Below are positions 21,912 to 34,549 of a stretch of 64,000 nt of DNA, in pieces. The stretch lies in the NCBI RefSeq assembly GCF_004210375.1, contig NC_134832.1, positions 152,517,592 to 152,581,591 of the forward strand. Direction: 5' to 3'. This stretch comes from Tachypleus tridentatus (Eukaryota; Arthropoda; Merostomata; Xiphosura; Limulidae). Position 1 is the first letter of the stretch, and the number at the start of each line of letters is the position of its first letter. Under the pieces are notes generated by a model. The model worked only from the letters and a program-made list of their open reading frames with translations. It made no database searches and was not told the DNA's origin. A program made the position numbers and the translations under genes.

Positions 21912-23993
21912 ATTTTAATTCTTTCCTTTATTTGGTGTTTTAAGTGTTACCTAAAAGAAAATCGTTGTCGCAGCCTAAAATTTCCTAGCCGTGAAATATA
22001 AGAGATGCTTTAGGAATTCACTTTTACTGGAGGTCGCTGGAAAAGTGGAGCCTGATAACTCTGGTTTGGTTACACATCCCCGGAACAAATACGAGTGTCA
22101 TTACGGGGTATGGAAAACTGTCGCCTTCACAGGCGTGTGTGTGTCATTGACATGGGAACACTTAAATTGATCAATTTAGCCCCTGAGAACTTTCTCTCAA
22201 ACGTCTTTTAGTCACATGCTGGTGTTTATGTCTTCTTTATATTCTTCGGACCTACCTGCAAATTCATGGTATCAGAATCACGTTACACATGCCCACATCC
22301 CATCACTTATAGATATGTTTATAGAATTTAGATTTCACCACGAGAATATATCGGGATTAGAATGATTAAGATATTCACCTTAGTTTTATCGCCATTTGGC
22401 TATACACAATTTACCTGTGTTTATTAACGTATTTCCATCGGGAGAAGTCGTGTACTCGCCTCCTTCCTCCCTACAACAAAATAGTATTAAACGCTGGCCA
22501 CCGTCTAGTGGGAGAGCCCTGAAGTCGCTCTTTGTCTCACGCAAGAAGTGTATGGATATTAATGAAAGTACGTTGGAAAAAACTGGGAATAATTCCCTGA
22601 CGCTATAGAAACAGAATGAATAAAGGAACAGCACCTGTCACACTCGGCTACTACCGTTCATATGAGTCGGAAGCGCGCCATGTATCGAGTTCCTACTTAT
22701 CTGAAGACGTTCTTATCTGTTTTTTTGCTTTCACCGCTAAGTTTTCAATTTTGCTTTTACTGTTTTGTAACTTTTTTTCTTAAGGTTTCTACTCACCTGA
22801 TTTTGTTTTATACCCAATAGCAAAGACTCTTTGTCGTTATTGAAAGTTAATTTTCAAATGCACGTACATATAAAATAGATATTTGATTTATAATAAGGTG
22901 CAATCGTCGGTGTCCTGAGTAAAGCCCTCTGCTGGCTATATTTCGACAAAGTAATTTTACAAAACGTAGCGAACGAACGTTGCGTATGAAACTCGGAAAT
23001 ATTTGTCGCATCGCCTTCTGTGCAGCAGACAGATCCTCGACAATTGCTTTTTTTAGGCAAAACGTACGAGCGAGACACCTTGTGAAATAGGGAAACGTTT
23101 TAAATTCCATCTGTATAAGACTGCCTTAGATTGATGTGGGCTGGATCTATCTACAACGAAGTTTATGTTTGTGATTTCGCACCCTTTGTGCATTCCGAAG
23201 ATCGACCCATGAAGATAGTTTATTTCTTTCTCTTCAATATACGTCTGATTGAGGGTTTCCTTTAGTGAAATGGAACGCGGCTCACGCCACCCGCTTAGAG
23301 AGAGCTGCTACTTTTCTTCAACGATATTTCTAGATAAAGTAATTTTACAAAACGTAGCGAACGAACGTTATGTAAGGAAACTCGAAATATTTGTCGCATC
23401 GCCTTTCTGTGTAGCAGACAGAGCTCCTGACAATTGTTTTCTTTAGGCAAAATGTGCACGAGCGAGACAATTTTGTGAAATAGGGAAACGTTTTAAATTC
23501 CATCTGTATAAGACTGCCTTTAGATTGATGTGGGCTGATCTACCTCATTAACGAAGTTTCTGTTTTGTAGATTTCGCACCCCTTTGTGCATTCCGAAGAT
23601 CGACCCGCTAAGATAGTTTATTTCTTTTCTCCAATGTACGTCTGATTGGAGGGGTTTGGTTTAAATTGAATGGAACGCGGCTAACGCCACCCGCTTAGAG
23701 AGTCGCTACTTTTCGTGAACGATCGCATGAAACGAATGTTTGAATTTCGTTTTCGAAGCGTGTTTCATCAACTGACTTGTTGATGGAAAAGTTGATTAGT
23801 TCCTATAACAAAAAAATGTTTTCCCCAACAGTTTACCATTATAAATACCCAGTATTAAGCAGCACTTCAATTGAAATAACCACTTTCTTTTCTCTCTTCT
23901 GGAAGGATTTTTATCTCTTAAATCAGAAATTGTGAAAAAGTAAGACGTATCGATCAGCTCCTTTTATGAGTCCTACAAAATTTCAACGAGAAA
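21912..23993. repeat. 5S intergenic spacer, unit 1 (long form, degraded)
   Basis: This carries the standard spacer order with two copies of the ~400-bp block. It has more small indels than the inner units and ends with only AAA before the 5S end, so the downstream T terminator on the minus strand is reduced to three T. Confidence 0.85.
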
Positions 23994-24112
23994 GTCATCA
24001 TCATCTGATATTCCCAGGTGGTCACCCTCCCAAGTACTCTAACTGGCCTGCTGTTGTTTAGCTTCGGTCGTCTGACGAGAACCGGCGCTTTCAACGTGGT
24101 ATGAACGATGAC
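23994..24112 (-). pseudogene. 5S rRNA gene, degenerate copy
   Basis: About 119 nt correspond to a whole 5S gene, but it has several differences from the array consensus in the 3' third and in the A-box to intermediate-element region (plus strand actctaactggcctgctgtt and ggtcgtctgac). The T run after the 3' end is only three long. It is probably non-functional, or it is a poorly polished copy at the noisy left end of the array. Confidence 0.8.
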
Positions 24113-26211
24113 AGTTTAATTCTTTTCTTATTTGGTGTTTTAAGTGTTACTCTAAAAGAAAATCGTTGTCGCAGCCCAAAATTTCCTAGCTGTGAAATAT
24201 AAGAGATGCTTTAGGAATTCACTTTTACTGGAGGTCGCTGGAAAGTGGAGCCTGATAACTCTGGTTTGATAGCACACATCCCCGGAACAACACGAGTGTC
24301 ATTACGGGGGTATGGAAACTGTCGCTCACAGGCGTGTGTGTCATTGACATGGAACACTTAAATTGATCAATTTAGCCTCTGAGAACTTTTCTCAAACGTC
24401 TTTTAGTCACATGTTGGTGTTTATGTCTTCTTTATATTTCTTTCGGACCTACTTTCGCAAAATCTGGTATTTTACTCTCGTTACACAGGCTCACATCCCA
24501 TCACTTACAGATGTGTGTGCAGAATTTAGATTTTAACACGAGCTTGCATCGGGATTAGAATTATTTAATATTCACCTTCTTTTATTCGTCATTTGGCTAT
24601 ACACATTAATTTACCTGTGTTTATTAACGTGTATTTTGGTTTCCATCGGGAGAAGTCGTGTGTAGCCTCGCCTTCGTCTCCCCTACGACAAAATAGTATT
24701 AAACGCTGGTTACCGTCTAGTGGGAGTGTCTCAGAAGTCGCTCTTTTTGTCTCTCGCTAAAGAAGTGTATGGATATTAATGAAAGTACGTTGGAAAAACT
24801 GGGAATAATTCTCTGACGTTATAGAAACAGAATGAATAAAGGAACAGCACCTGTCACACTCGGCTACTATCGGAAGCGTGCCACGTATCGAGTTCCTACT
24901 TATCTGAAACGTTTCCTTCGCGTTTTTCTTTCACTGCTAAGTTTTCAATTTTGCTTTTACTGTTTTGTAACTTTTTTTTCTTGTTGTTTCTACTCACCTA
25001 TTTTGTTTTATACCCAATAGCAAAGACTCTTGTCGTTATTGGAAAGTTAATTTTCAAATGTACGTACATATAAAATAGATATTTGATTTATAAATAAGGT
25101 GTGCAATCGTCGGTGTCTCCGAGTAAAGTCTCTCTCTGCTGGGTTATATTTTTAGACAAAGTAATTTTACAAAACGTAGCGAACGAACGTTATGTAAGGA
25201 AACTCGAAATATTTGTCGCATCGCCTTTCTGTGTAGCAGACAGATCCCTCGACAATTGCTTTTCTTAGGCAAAACGTGCACGAGCGAGACAATTTTGTGA
25301 AATAGGGAAACGTTTTAAATTCCATCTGTATAAGACTGCCTTAGATTGATGTGGGCTGGATCTACTCATTAACGAAGTTTATGTTTTGTAGATTTCGCAC
25401 CCTTTGTGCATTCCGAAGATCGACCCGCGAAGATAGTTTATTTCTTTTCTCTTCAATATACGTCTGATTGAGGGGTTTGGTTTAAAGTGAAATGGAACGC
25501 GGCTCACGCCACCTGCTTAGAGAGCTGCTACTTTTCTTCAACGATATTTCTAGACAAAGTAATTTTACAAAACGTAGCGAACGAACGTTATGTAAGGAAA
25601 CTCGAAATATTTGTCGCATCGCCTTTTCTGTGTAGCAGACAGACCTCGACAATTGCTTTTTCTTAGGCAAAACGTGCACGAGCGAGACAATTTTGTGAAA
25701 TAGGGAAACGTTTTAAATTCCATCTGTATAAGACTGCCTTAGATTGATGTGGGCTGGATCTACTCATTAACGAAGTTTCTGTTTTGTAGATTTCGCACCC
25801 TTTGTGCATTCCGAAGATCGACCCGCTAAGATAGTTTATTTCTTTTCTCCAATGTACGTCTGATTGAGGGGTTTGGTTTAAATTGAATGGAACGCGGCTA
25901 ACGCCACCTGCTTAGAGAGCTGCTACTTTTCTTGAACGATCGCAGGAAATGAATGTTTGAATTTCGTTTTCGAAGCGTGTTTTATCAACTGACTTGTTGA
26001 TGGAAAAGTTGATTAGTTCCTATAACAAAATGTTTTCCCAACAGTTTACCATAATAAATACCCAGTATTAAGGCACTTCAATTGAGTCAACCACTTTCTT
26101 TCTCTCTCTTTCGGGAAGGATTTTATCTCTTAAATCAGAAATTGTGAAAAAAGTGAGACGTATCGATCAGCTCTTTGCGAGACCTACAAATTTCAACGTG
26201 AAAAAAAAAAA
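24113..26211. repeat. 5S intergenic spacer, unit 2 (long form)
   Basis: 2099 bp. The ~400-bp block starts at 25155 (gacaaagtaattttac) and again at 25553, a 398-bp period. No second RNA gene (U1, U2, U6 or histone) is recognisable in the spacer on either strand. The last bases before the 5S gene form a minus-strand T run. Confidence 0.9.
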
Positions 26212-26329
26212 GTCATCATCACCCGGTATTCCCAGGTGGTCACCCTCCCAAGTACTAACCGGGCCCGCCGTTGCTTAGCTTCGGTGATCGGACGAGAACC
26301 GGCGTTTTCAACGTGGTATGAACGATGAC
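26212..26329 (-). rRNA. 5S ribosomal RNA
   Basis: 118-nt minus-strand gene. Its ends GTCATC and GATGAC pair to close helix I. The internal promoter is intact: the A box around nt 48-62 (GAAGCTAAGCAACGG), the intermediate element at about 64-75, and the C box within nt 75-95 (GTACTTGGGAGGGTGACC). It is followed by a long T run, the normal polymerase III terminator. Upstream, an AT-rich AAATAAG lies about 20-30 nt before the start. One base (nt 25 region, C to T on the plus strand) differs from most copies. Confidence 0.96.
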
Positions 26330-28256
26330 AGTTTAATTCTTTTCTTATTTGGTGTTTTAAGTGTTACTCTAAAAGAAAATCGTTGTCGCAGCCCAAAATT
26401 TCCTAGCTGTGAAATATAAGAGATGCTTTAGGAATTCACTTTTACTGGAGGTCGCTGGAAAGTGGAGCCTGATAACCTGGTTTATGTTACACATCCCCGG
26501 AACAACACGAGTGTCATTACTGGGGGTATGGAAACTGTCGCTCACAGGCGTGTGTGTCATTGACATGGAACACTTAAATTGATCAATTTAGCCTCTGAGA
26601 ACTTTTCTCAAACGTCTTTAGTCACATGTTGGTGTTTATGTCTTCTTTATATTTCTTTCGGACCTACTTTCGCAAAATCTGGTATTTTACTCTCGTTACA
26701 CAGGCTCACATCCCATCACTTACAGATGTGTGTGCAGAATTTAGATTTTAACACGAGCTTGCATCGGGATTAGAATTATTTAATATTCACCTTCTTTTAT
26801 TCGTCATTTGGCTATACACATTAATTTACCTGTGTTTATTAACGTGTATTTTGGTTTCCATCGGGAGAAGTCGTGTACTCGCCTCTGTCTCTCCCTACGA
26901 CAAAATAGTATTAAACGCTGGTTACCGTCTAGTGGGAGTGCCTCAGAAGTCGCTCTTTGTCTCTCGCTAAAGAAGTGTATGGATATTAATGAAAGTACGT
27001 TGCAAAAAACTGGGAATAATTTCTGACGTTATAGAAACAGAATGAATAAAGGAACAGCACCTGTCACACTCGGCTACTACTGTTCGCGAGTCGGAAGCGT
27101 GCCACGTATCGAGTTCCTACTTATCTGAAACGTTTCCTTCGCGTTTTTCTTTCACTGCTAAGTTTTCAATTTTGCTTTTACTGTTTTGTAACTTTTTTTT
27201 TTCTTGTTGTTTCTACTCACCTATTTTGTTTTATACCCAATAGCAAAGACTCTTGTCGTTATTGGAAAGTTAATTTTCAAATGTACGTACATATAAAATA
27301 GATATTTGATTTATAAATAAGGGTGTCTCCTGAGTAAATCGTCGGTGTACAAAAACGTAGCGAACGAGTGTAAGTCGAAATATTTGTCGCTCTCTGCTAG
27401 CAGGTTATATTTCTAGGCAAACGTAGACAAAGTAATTTTACTGTATAAACGTAGCGAACGAACGTTATTGTAGATTACCCTTTGTGCAGGAAACTCGAAA
27501 ATATTTGTCGCATCGCCTTTTCTGTGTAGCAGACAGATCCCGATATTCTAGACAATTGCTTTTCTTAGGCAAAACGTGCAACGAGCACGAGAGACAATTT
27601 TGTGAAATAGGGAAACGTTTTAAATTCCATCTGTATAAGACTGCCTTAGATTGATGTGGGCTGGATCTACTCATTAACGAAGTTTCTGTTTTGTAGATTT
27701 CGCACCCTTTGTGCATTCCGAAGATCGACCCGCGAAGATAGTTTATTTCTTTTCTCTCCAATATACGTCTGATTGAGGGGTTTGGTTTAAAGTGAAATGG
27801 AACGCGGCTCACGCCACCCGCTTAGAGAGCTGCTACTTTTCTTGAACGATCGCAGGAAACGAATGTTTGAACTCGAAATATTTGTTCGCCTTTTCGAAGC
27901 GTGTTTTATCAACTGACTTGTTGATGGAAAAGTTGATTAGTTCCTATAACTTAAAAAATGTTTTACTCCAACAGTTTACCATGTGCATAAATCGACTAAG
28001 ATAGTATTAATGTACGCAACTTCAATTGAGCCAACCACCTGCTTAGAGAGCTGCTTCTCTTTCTTGAACGATCGCAGGAAATGAAGGATTTCGTTTTATC
28101 TCTAAATCAGAAATTGTAGAAAAATGTCCCAACAGTTTACCATAATAAATAGACGTATCAATTAGGTCAGCTTTTCTTTTTCGGGAGATCCTACAAATTT
28201 GAAAAAGTGAGACGTATCGATCAGCTCTTGCGAGACCTACAAATTTCAAAAAAAAA
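26330..28256. repeat. 5S intergenic spacer, unit 3 (rearranged)
   Basis: 1927 bp. The first kilobase is standard. From about 27320 to 28250 short phrases from both copies of the ~400-bp block are intermixed and repeated out of order (for example cgtagcgaacga three times in 140 bp). This looks like a chimeric consensus of long and short units, or a real scrambled unit. Confidence 0.85.
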
Positions 28257-28373
28257 GTCATCATCACCCGGTATTCCCAGGTGGTCACCCTCCCAAGTAC
28301 TAACTGGCCCGCCGTTGCTTAGCTTCGGTGATCGGACGAGAACCGGCGCTTTCAACGTGGTATGAACGATGAC
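28257..28373 (-). rRNA. 5S ribosomal RNA (one-base variant)
   Basis: 117-nt gene, one base shorter than the array consensus. The intermediate-element region reads taactggcccgccg on the plus strand in place of taaccgggcccgccg. The A box, most of the C box and helix I are intact. The terminator T run is six or more bases. It could be functional or a weak variant. Confidence 0.9.
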
Positions 28374-30455
28374 AGTTTAATTCTTTCTTATTTGGTGTTT
28401 TAAGTGTTACTCTAAAAGAAAATCGTTGTCGCAGCCCAAAATTTCCTAGCTGTGAAATATAAGAGATGCTTTAGGAATTCACTTTACTGGAGGTCGCTGG
28501 AAAGTGGAGCCTGATAACTCTGGTTTGTTACACATCCCCGGAACAACACGAGTGTCATTACGGGGTATGGAAACTGTCGCTCACAGGCGTGTGTGTCATT
28601 GACATGGAACACTTAAATTGATCAATTTAGCCTCTGAGAACTTTTCTCAAACGTCTCTTTAGTCACATGTTGGTGTTTATGTCTTCTTTATATTTCTTTC
28701 GACCTACTTTCGCAAAATCTGGTATTTTACTCGTTACACAGGCTCACATCCCATCACTTACAGATGTGTGTGCAGAATTTAGATTTTAACACGAGCTTGC
28801 ATCGGGATTAGAATTATTTAATATTCACCTTCTTTATTCGTCATTTGGCTATACACATTAATTTACCTGTGTTTATTAACGTGTATTTTGGTTTCCATCG
28901 GGAGAAGTCGTGTGTACTCGCCTCTCGTCTCCCCTACGACAAAATAGTATTAAACGCTGGTTACCGTCTAGTGGGAGTGCCTCAGAAGTCGCTCTTTGTC
29001 TCTCGCTAAAGAAGTGTATGGATATTAATGAAAGTACGTTGCAAAACTGGGAATAATTCTCTGACGTTATAGAAACAGAATGAATAAAGGAACAGCACCT
29101 GTCACACTCGGCTACTACCGTTCGCGAGTCGGAAGCGTGCCACGTATCGAGTTCCTACTTATCTGAAACGTTTCCTTCGCGTTTTTCTTTCACTGCTAAG
29201 TTTTCAATTTTGCTTTTACTGTTTTGTAACTTTTTTTTTTCTTGTTGTTTCTACTCACCTATTTTGTTTTATACCCAATAGCAAAGACTCTTGTCGTTAT
29301 TGGAAAGTTAATTTTCAAATGTACATACATATAAAATAGATATTTGATTTATAAATAAGGTGTGCAATCGTCGGTGTCTCCGAGTAAAGTCTCTCTCTGC
29401 TGGGTTATATTTCTAGACAAAGTAATTTTACAAAACGTAGCGAACGAACGTTATGTAAGGAAACTCGAAATATTTGTCGCATCGCCTTTTCTGTGTAGCA
29501 GACAGATCCCTCGACAATTGCTTTTTTCTTAGGCAAAACGTGCACGAGCGAGACAATTTTGTGAAATAGGGAAACGTTTTAAATTCCATCTGTATAAGAC
29601 TGCCTTAGATTGATGTGGGCTGGATCTACTCATTAACGAAGTTTATGTTTTGTAGATTTCGCACCCTTTGTGCATTCCGAAGATCGACCCGCGAAGATAG
29701 TTTATTTCTTTTCTTCAATATACGTCTGATTGAGGGTTTGGTTTAAAGTGAATGGAACGCGGCTCACGCCACCTGCTTAGAGAGCTGCTACTTTTCTTCA
29801 ACGATATTTCTAGACAAAGTAATTTTACAAAACGTAGCGAACGAACGTTATGTAAGGAAACCGAAATATTTGTCGCATCGCCTTTCTGTGTACCCTCGAC
29901 AATTGCTTTTCTTAGGCAAAACGTGCACGAGCGAGACAATTTTGTGAAATAGGGAAACGTTTTAAATTCCATCTGTATAAGACTGCCTTAGATTGATGTG
30001 GGCTGATCTACCATTAACGAAGTTTCTGTTTTGAGATTTCGCACCCTTTGTGCATTCGAAGATCGACCCGCTAAGATAGTTTATTTCTTTCTCTCCAATG
30101 TACGTCTGATTGAGGGGTTTGGTTTAAATTGAATGGAACGCGGCTAACGCCACCTGCTTAGAGAGCTGCTTTTCTTGAACGATCGCAGGAAATGAATGTT
30201 TGAATTTCGTTTTCGAAGCGTGTTTTATCAACTGACTTGTTGATGGAAAAGTTGATTAGTTCCTATAACAAAAATGTTTTCCCAACAGTTTACCATAATA
30301 AATACCCAGTATTAAGGCACTTCAATTGAGTCAACCACTTTCTTTCTCTCTTTCGGGAAGGATTTTATCTCTTAAATCAGAAATTGTGAAAAAAGTGAGA
30401 GGTATCGATCAGCTCTTTGCGAGACCTACAAATTTCAACGTGAAAAAAAAAAAAA
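28374..30455. repeat. 5S intergenic spacer, unit 4 (long form)
   Basis: 2082 bp. The ~400-bp block starts at 29416 and again at 29813. It is otherwise the standard spacer, with small indels in homopolymers. Confidence 0.9.
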
Positions 30456-30573
30456 GTCATCATCACCCGGTATTCCCAGGTGGTCACCCTCCCAAGTACT
30501 AACCGGGCCCGCCGTTGCTTAGCTTCGGTGATCGGACGAGAACCGGCGCTTTCAACGTGGTATGAACGATGAC
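30456..30573 (-). rRNA. 5S ribosomal RNA
   Basis: 118-nt consensus gene with intact helix I ends, A box, intermediate element and C box, followed by a run of 13 T on the minus strand. It is identical to the genes at 32599 and 34432 as far as I can compare by eye. Confidence 0.97.
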
Positions 30574-32598
30574 AGTTTAATTTCTTTCTTATTTGGTGTT
30601 TTAAGTGTTACTCTAAAAGAAAATCGTTGTCGCAGCCCAAAATTTCCTAGCTGTGAAATATAAGAGATGCTTTAGGAATTCACTTTTACTGGAGGTCGCT
30701 GGAAAGTGGAGCCTGATAACTCTGGTTTGCGTTACACATCCCCGGAACAACACGAGTGTCATTACGGGGGTATGGAAACTGTCGCTCACAGGCGTGTGTG
30801 TCATTGACATGGAACACTTAAATTGATCAATTTAGCCTCTGAGAACTTTTCTCAAACGTCTTTTAGTCACATGTTGGTGTTTATGTCTTCTTTATATTTC
30901 TTTCGGACCTACTTTCGCAAAATCTGGTATTTTACCTTCTCGTTACACAGGCTCACATCCCATCACTTACAGATGTGTGTGCAGAATTTAGATTTTAACA
31001 CGAGCTTGCATCGGGATTAGAATTATTTAATATTCACCTTCTTTTATTCGTCATTTGGCTATACACATTAATTTACCTGTGTTTATTAACGTGTATTTTG
31101 GTTTCCATCGGGAGAAGTCGTGTGTACTCGCCTCCGTCTCCCCTACAACAAAATAGTATTAAACGCTGGTTACCGTCTAGTGGGAGTGCCTCAGAAGTCG
31201 CTCTTTTGTCTCTCGCCAAAGAAGTGTATGGATATTAATGAAAGTACGTTGCAAAAACTGGGAATAATTCTCTGACGTTATAGAAACAGAATGAATAAAG
31301 GAACAGCACCTGTCACACTCGGCTACTACCGTTCGCGAGTCGGAAGCGTGCCACGTATCGAGTTCCTACTTATCTGAAGACGTTTTCTTCGCGTTTTGCT
31401 TTCACTGCTAAGTTTTCAATTTTGCTTTTACTGTTTTGTAACTTTTTTTTTCTTGTTGTTTCTACTCACCTATTTTGTTTTATACCCAATAGCAAAGACT
31501 CTTGTCGTTATTGGAAAGTTAATTTTCAAATGTACGTACATATAAAATAGATATTTGATTTATAAATAAGGTGTGCAATCGTCGGTGTCTCCGAGTAAAG
31601 TCTCTCTCTGCTGGGTTATATTTCTAGACAAAGTAATTTTACAAAACGTAGCGAACGAACGTTATGTAAGGAAACTCGAAATATTTGTCGCATCGCCTTT
31701 CTGTGTAGCAGACAGATCCCTCGACAATTGCTTTTCTTAGGCAAAACGTGCACGAGCGAGACAATTTTGTGAAATAGGGAAACGTTTTAAATTCCATCTG
31801 TATATTGAGGCTGGCATTAACGAAGTTTATGTTTTAGATTGCATGTGCATTCCGGATCGACCCGCGAAGATAGTTTATTTCTTTTCTCTTCAATATACGT
31901 CTCAGTGAATGGAACGCGGCTCACGCCACCTGCTTAGAGAACGATATTTCTAGACAAAGTAATTTTACAAACGTAGCGAACGAACGAAACTCGAAATAAT
32001 CGCCTTTTCTGTGTAGCAGACAGAGCCCTCGACAATTGCTTTTCTTAGGCAAAACGTGCACGAGCGAGACAATTTTGTGAAATAGGGAAACGTTTTAAAT
32101 TCCATCTGTATAAGACTGCCTTAGATTGATGTGGGCTGGATCTACTCATTAACGAAGTTTCTGTTTTGTAGATTTCGCACCCTTTGTGCATTCCGAAGAT
32201 CGACCCGCTAAGATAGTTTATTTCTTTTTCTCCAATGTACGTCTGATTGAGGGGTTTGGTTTAAATTGAATGGAACGCGGCTAACGCCACCTGCTTAGAG
32301 AGCTGCTACTTTTCTTGAACGATCGCAGGAAATGAATGTTTGAATTTCGTTTTCGAAGCGTGTTTTATCAACTGACTTGTTGATGGAAAAGTTGATTAGT
32401 TCCTATAACAAAAATGTTTTCCCAACAGTTTACCATAATAAATACCCAGTATTAAGGCACTTCAATTGAGTCAACCACTTTCTTTCTCTCTTTCGGGAAG
32501 GATTTTTTATCTCTTAAATCAGAAATTGTGAAAAAAGTGAGACGTATCGATCAGCTCTTTGCGAGACCTACAAATTTCAACGAAAAAAAAAAAAAAAA
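30574..32598. repeat. 5S intergenic spacer, unit 5 (second block damaged)
   Basis: 2025 bp. The first ~400-bp block breaks off around 31800, and the second is abbreviated, with pieces missing between about 31800 and 32010. The pattern resembles unit 3 and the unit at 42292. Confidence 0.88.
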
Positions 32599-32716
32599 GT
32601 CATCATCACCCGGTATTCCCAGGTGGTCACCCTCCCAAGTACTAACCGGGCCCGCCGTTGCTTAGCTTCGGTGATCGGACGAGAACCGGCGCTTTCAACG
32701 TGGTATGAACGATGAC
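32599..32716 (-). rRNA. 5S ribosomal RNA
   Basis: 118-nt consensus gene with complete internal promoter, followed by a T run of 16 on the minus strand. Confidence 0.97.
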
Positions 32717-34431
32717 AGTTTAATTTTTTTCTTATTTGGTGTTTTAAGTGTTACTCTAAAAGAAAATCGTTGTCGCAGCCCAAAATTTCCTAGTTGTGAA
32801 ATATAAGAGATGCTTTAGGAATTCACTTTTACTGGAGGTCGCTGGAAAGTGGAGCCTGATAACTCTGGTTTGCGTTACACATCCCCGGAACAACACGAGT
32901 GTCATTTCGGGGTATGGAAACTGTCGCTCACAGGCGTGTGTGTCATTGACATGGAACACTTAAATTGATCAATTTAGCCTCTGAGAACTTTTCTCAAACG
33001 TCTTTAGTCACATGTTGGTGTTTATGTCTTCTTTATATTTCTTTCGACCTACTTTCGCAAAATCTGGTATTTTACTCTCGTTACACAGGCCCACATCCCA
33101 TCACTTACAGATGTGTGTGCAGAATTTAGATTTTAACACGAGCTTGCATCGGGATTAGAATTATTTAATATTCACCTTCTTTTATTCGTCATTTGGCTAT
33201 ACACATTAATTTACCTGTGTTTATTAACGTGTATTTTGGTTTCCATCGGGAGAAGTCGTGTGTACTCGCCTCCGTCTCCCCTACAACAAAATAGTATTAA
33301 ACGCTGGTTACCGTCTAGTGGGAGTGCCTCAGAAGTCGCTCTTTTGTCTCTCGCTAAAGAAGTGTATGGATATTAATGAAAGTACGTTGCAAAAACTGGG
33401 AATAATTCTCTGACGTTATAGAAACAGAATGAATAAAGGAACAGCACCTGTCACACTCGGCTACTACCGTTCGCGAGTCGGAAGCGTGCCACGTATCGAG
33501 TTCCTACTTATCTGAAACGTTTTCTTCGCGTTTTGCTTTCACTGCTATGTTTTCAATTTTGCTTTTACTGTTTTGTAACTTTTTTTTTTCTTGTTGTTTC
33601 TACTCACCTATTTTGTTTTATACCCAATAGCAAAGACTCTTGTCGTTATTGGAAAGTTAATTTTCAAATGCACATACATATAAAATAGATATTTGATTTA
33701 TAAATAAGGTGTGCAATCGTCGGTGTCTCCGAGTGAAGGCTCTCTCTGCTGGGTTATATTTCTAGACAAAGTAATTTTACAAAACGTAGCGAACGAACGT
33801 TATGTAAGGAAACTCGAAATATTTGTCGCATCGCCTTTCTGTGTAGCAGACAGATCCCTCGACAATTGCTTTTCTTAGGCAAAACGTGCACGAGCGAGAC
33901 AATTTTGTGAAATAGGGAAACGTTTTAAATTCCATCTGTATAAGACTGCCTTAGATTGATGTGGGCTGGATCTACTCATTAACGAAGTTTCTGTTTTGTA
34001 GATTTCGCACCCTTTGTGCATTCCGAAGATCGACCCGCGAAGATAGTTTATTTCTTTTTCTCTCCAATATACGTCTGATTGGAGGGTTTGGTTTAAAGTG
34101 AAATGGAACGCGGCTAACGCCACCTGCTTAGAGAGCTGCTACTTTTCTTGAACGATCGCAGGAAATGAATGTTTGAACTTCGTTTTCGAAGCGTGTTTTA
34201 TCAACTGACTTGTTGATGGAAAAGTTGATTAGTTCCTATAACAAAATGTTTTCCCAACAGTTTACCATAATAAATACCCAGTATTAAGGCACTTCAATTG
34301 AGTCAACCACTTTCTTTCTCTCTTTCGGGAAGGATTTTTATCTCTTAAATCAGAAATTGTGAAAAAAGTGAGACGTATCGATCAGCTCTTTGCGAGTCCT
34401 ACAAATTTCAACGTGAAAAAAAAAAAAAAAA
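32717..34431. repeat. 5S intergenic spacer, unit 6 (short form)
   Basis: 1715 bp with a single copy of the ~400-bp block (gacaaagtaattttac near 33763). This defines the short unit type together with the spacer at 49861. Confidence 0.92.
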
Positions 34432-34549
34432 GTCATCATCACCCGGTATTCCCAGGTGGTCACCCTCCCAAGTACTAACCGGGCCCGCCGTTGCTTAGCT
34501 TCGGTGATCGGACGAGAACCGGCGCTTTCAACGTGGTATGAACGATGAC
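34432..34549 (-). rRNA. 5S ribosomal RNA
   Basis: 118-nt consensus gene with complete internal promoter and a long T-run terminator. It is the last uninterrupted 5S gene before the LINE-bearing part of the array. Confidence 0.97.

Noticed and set aside
22396-22608. A second RNA gene (U1, U2, U6, histone or spliced-leader) in the 5S spacer
   Set aside because: I looked for the characteristic 5' ends and Sm or box motifs in the spacer consensus on both strands and found none.
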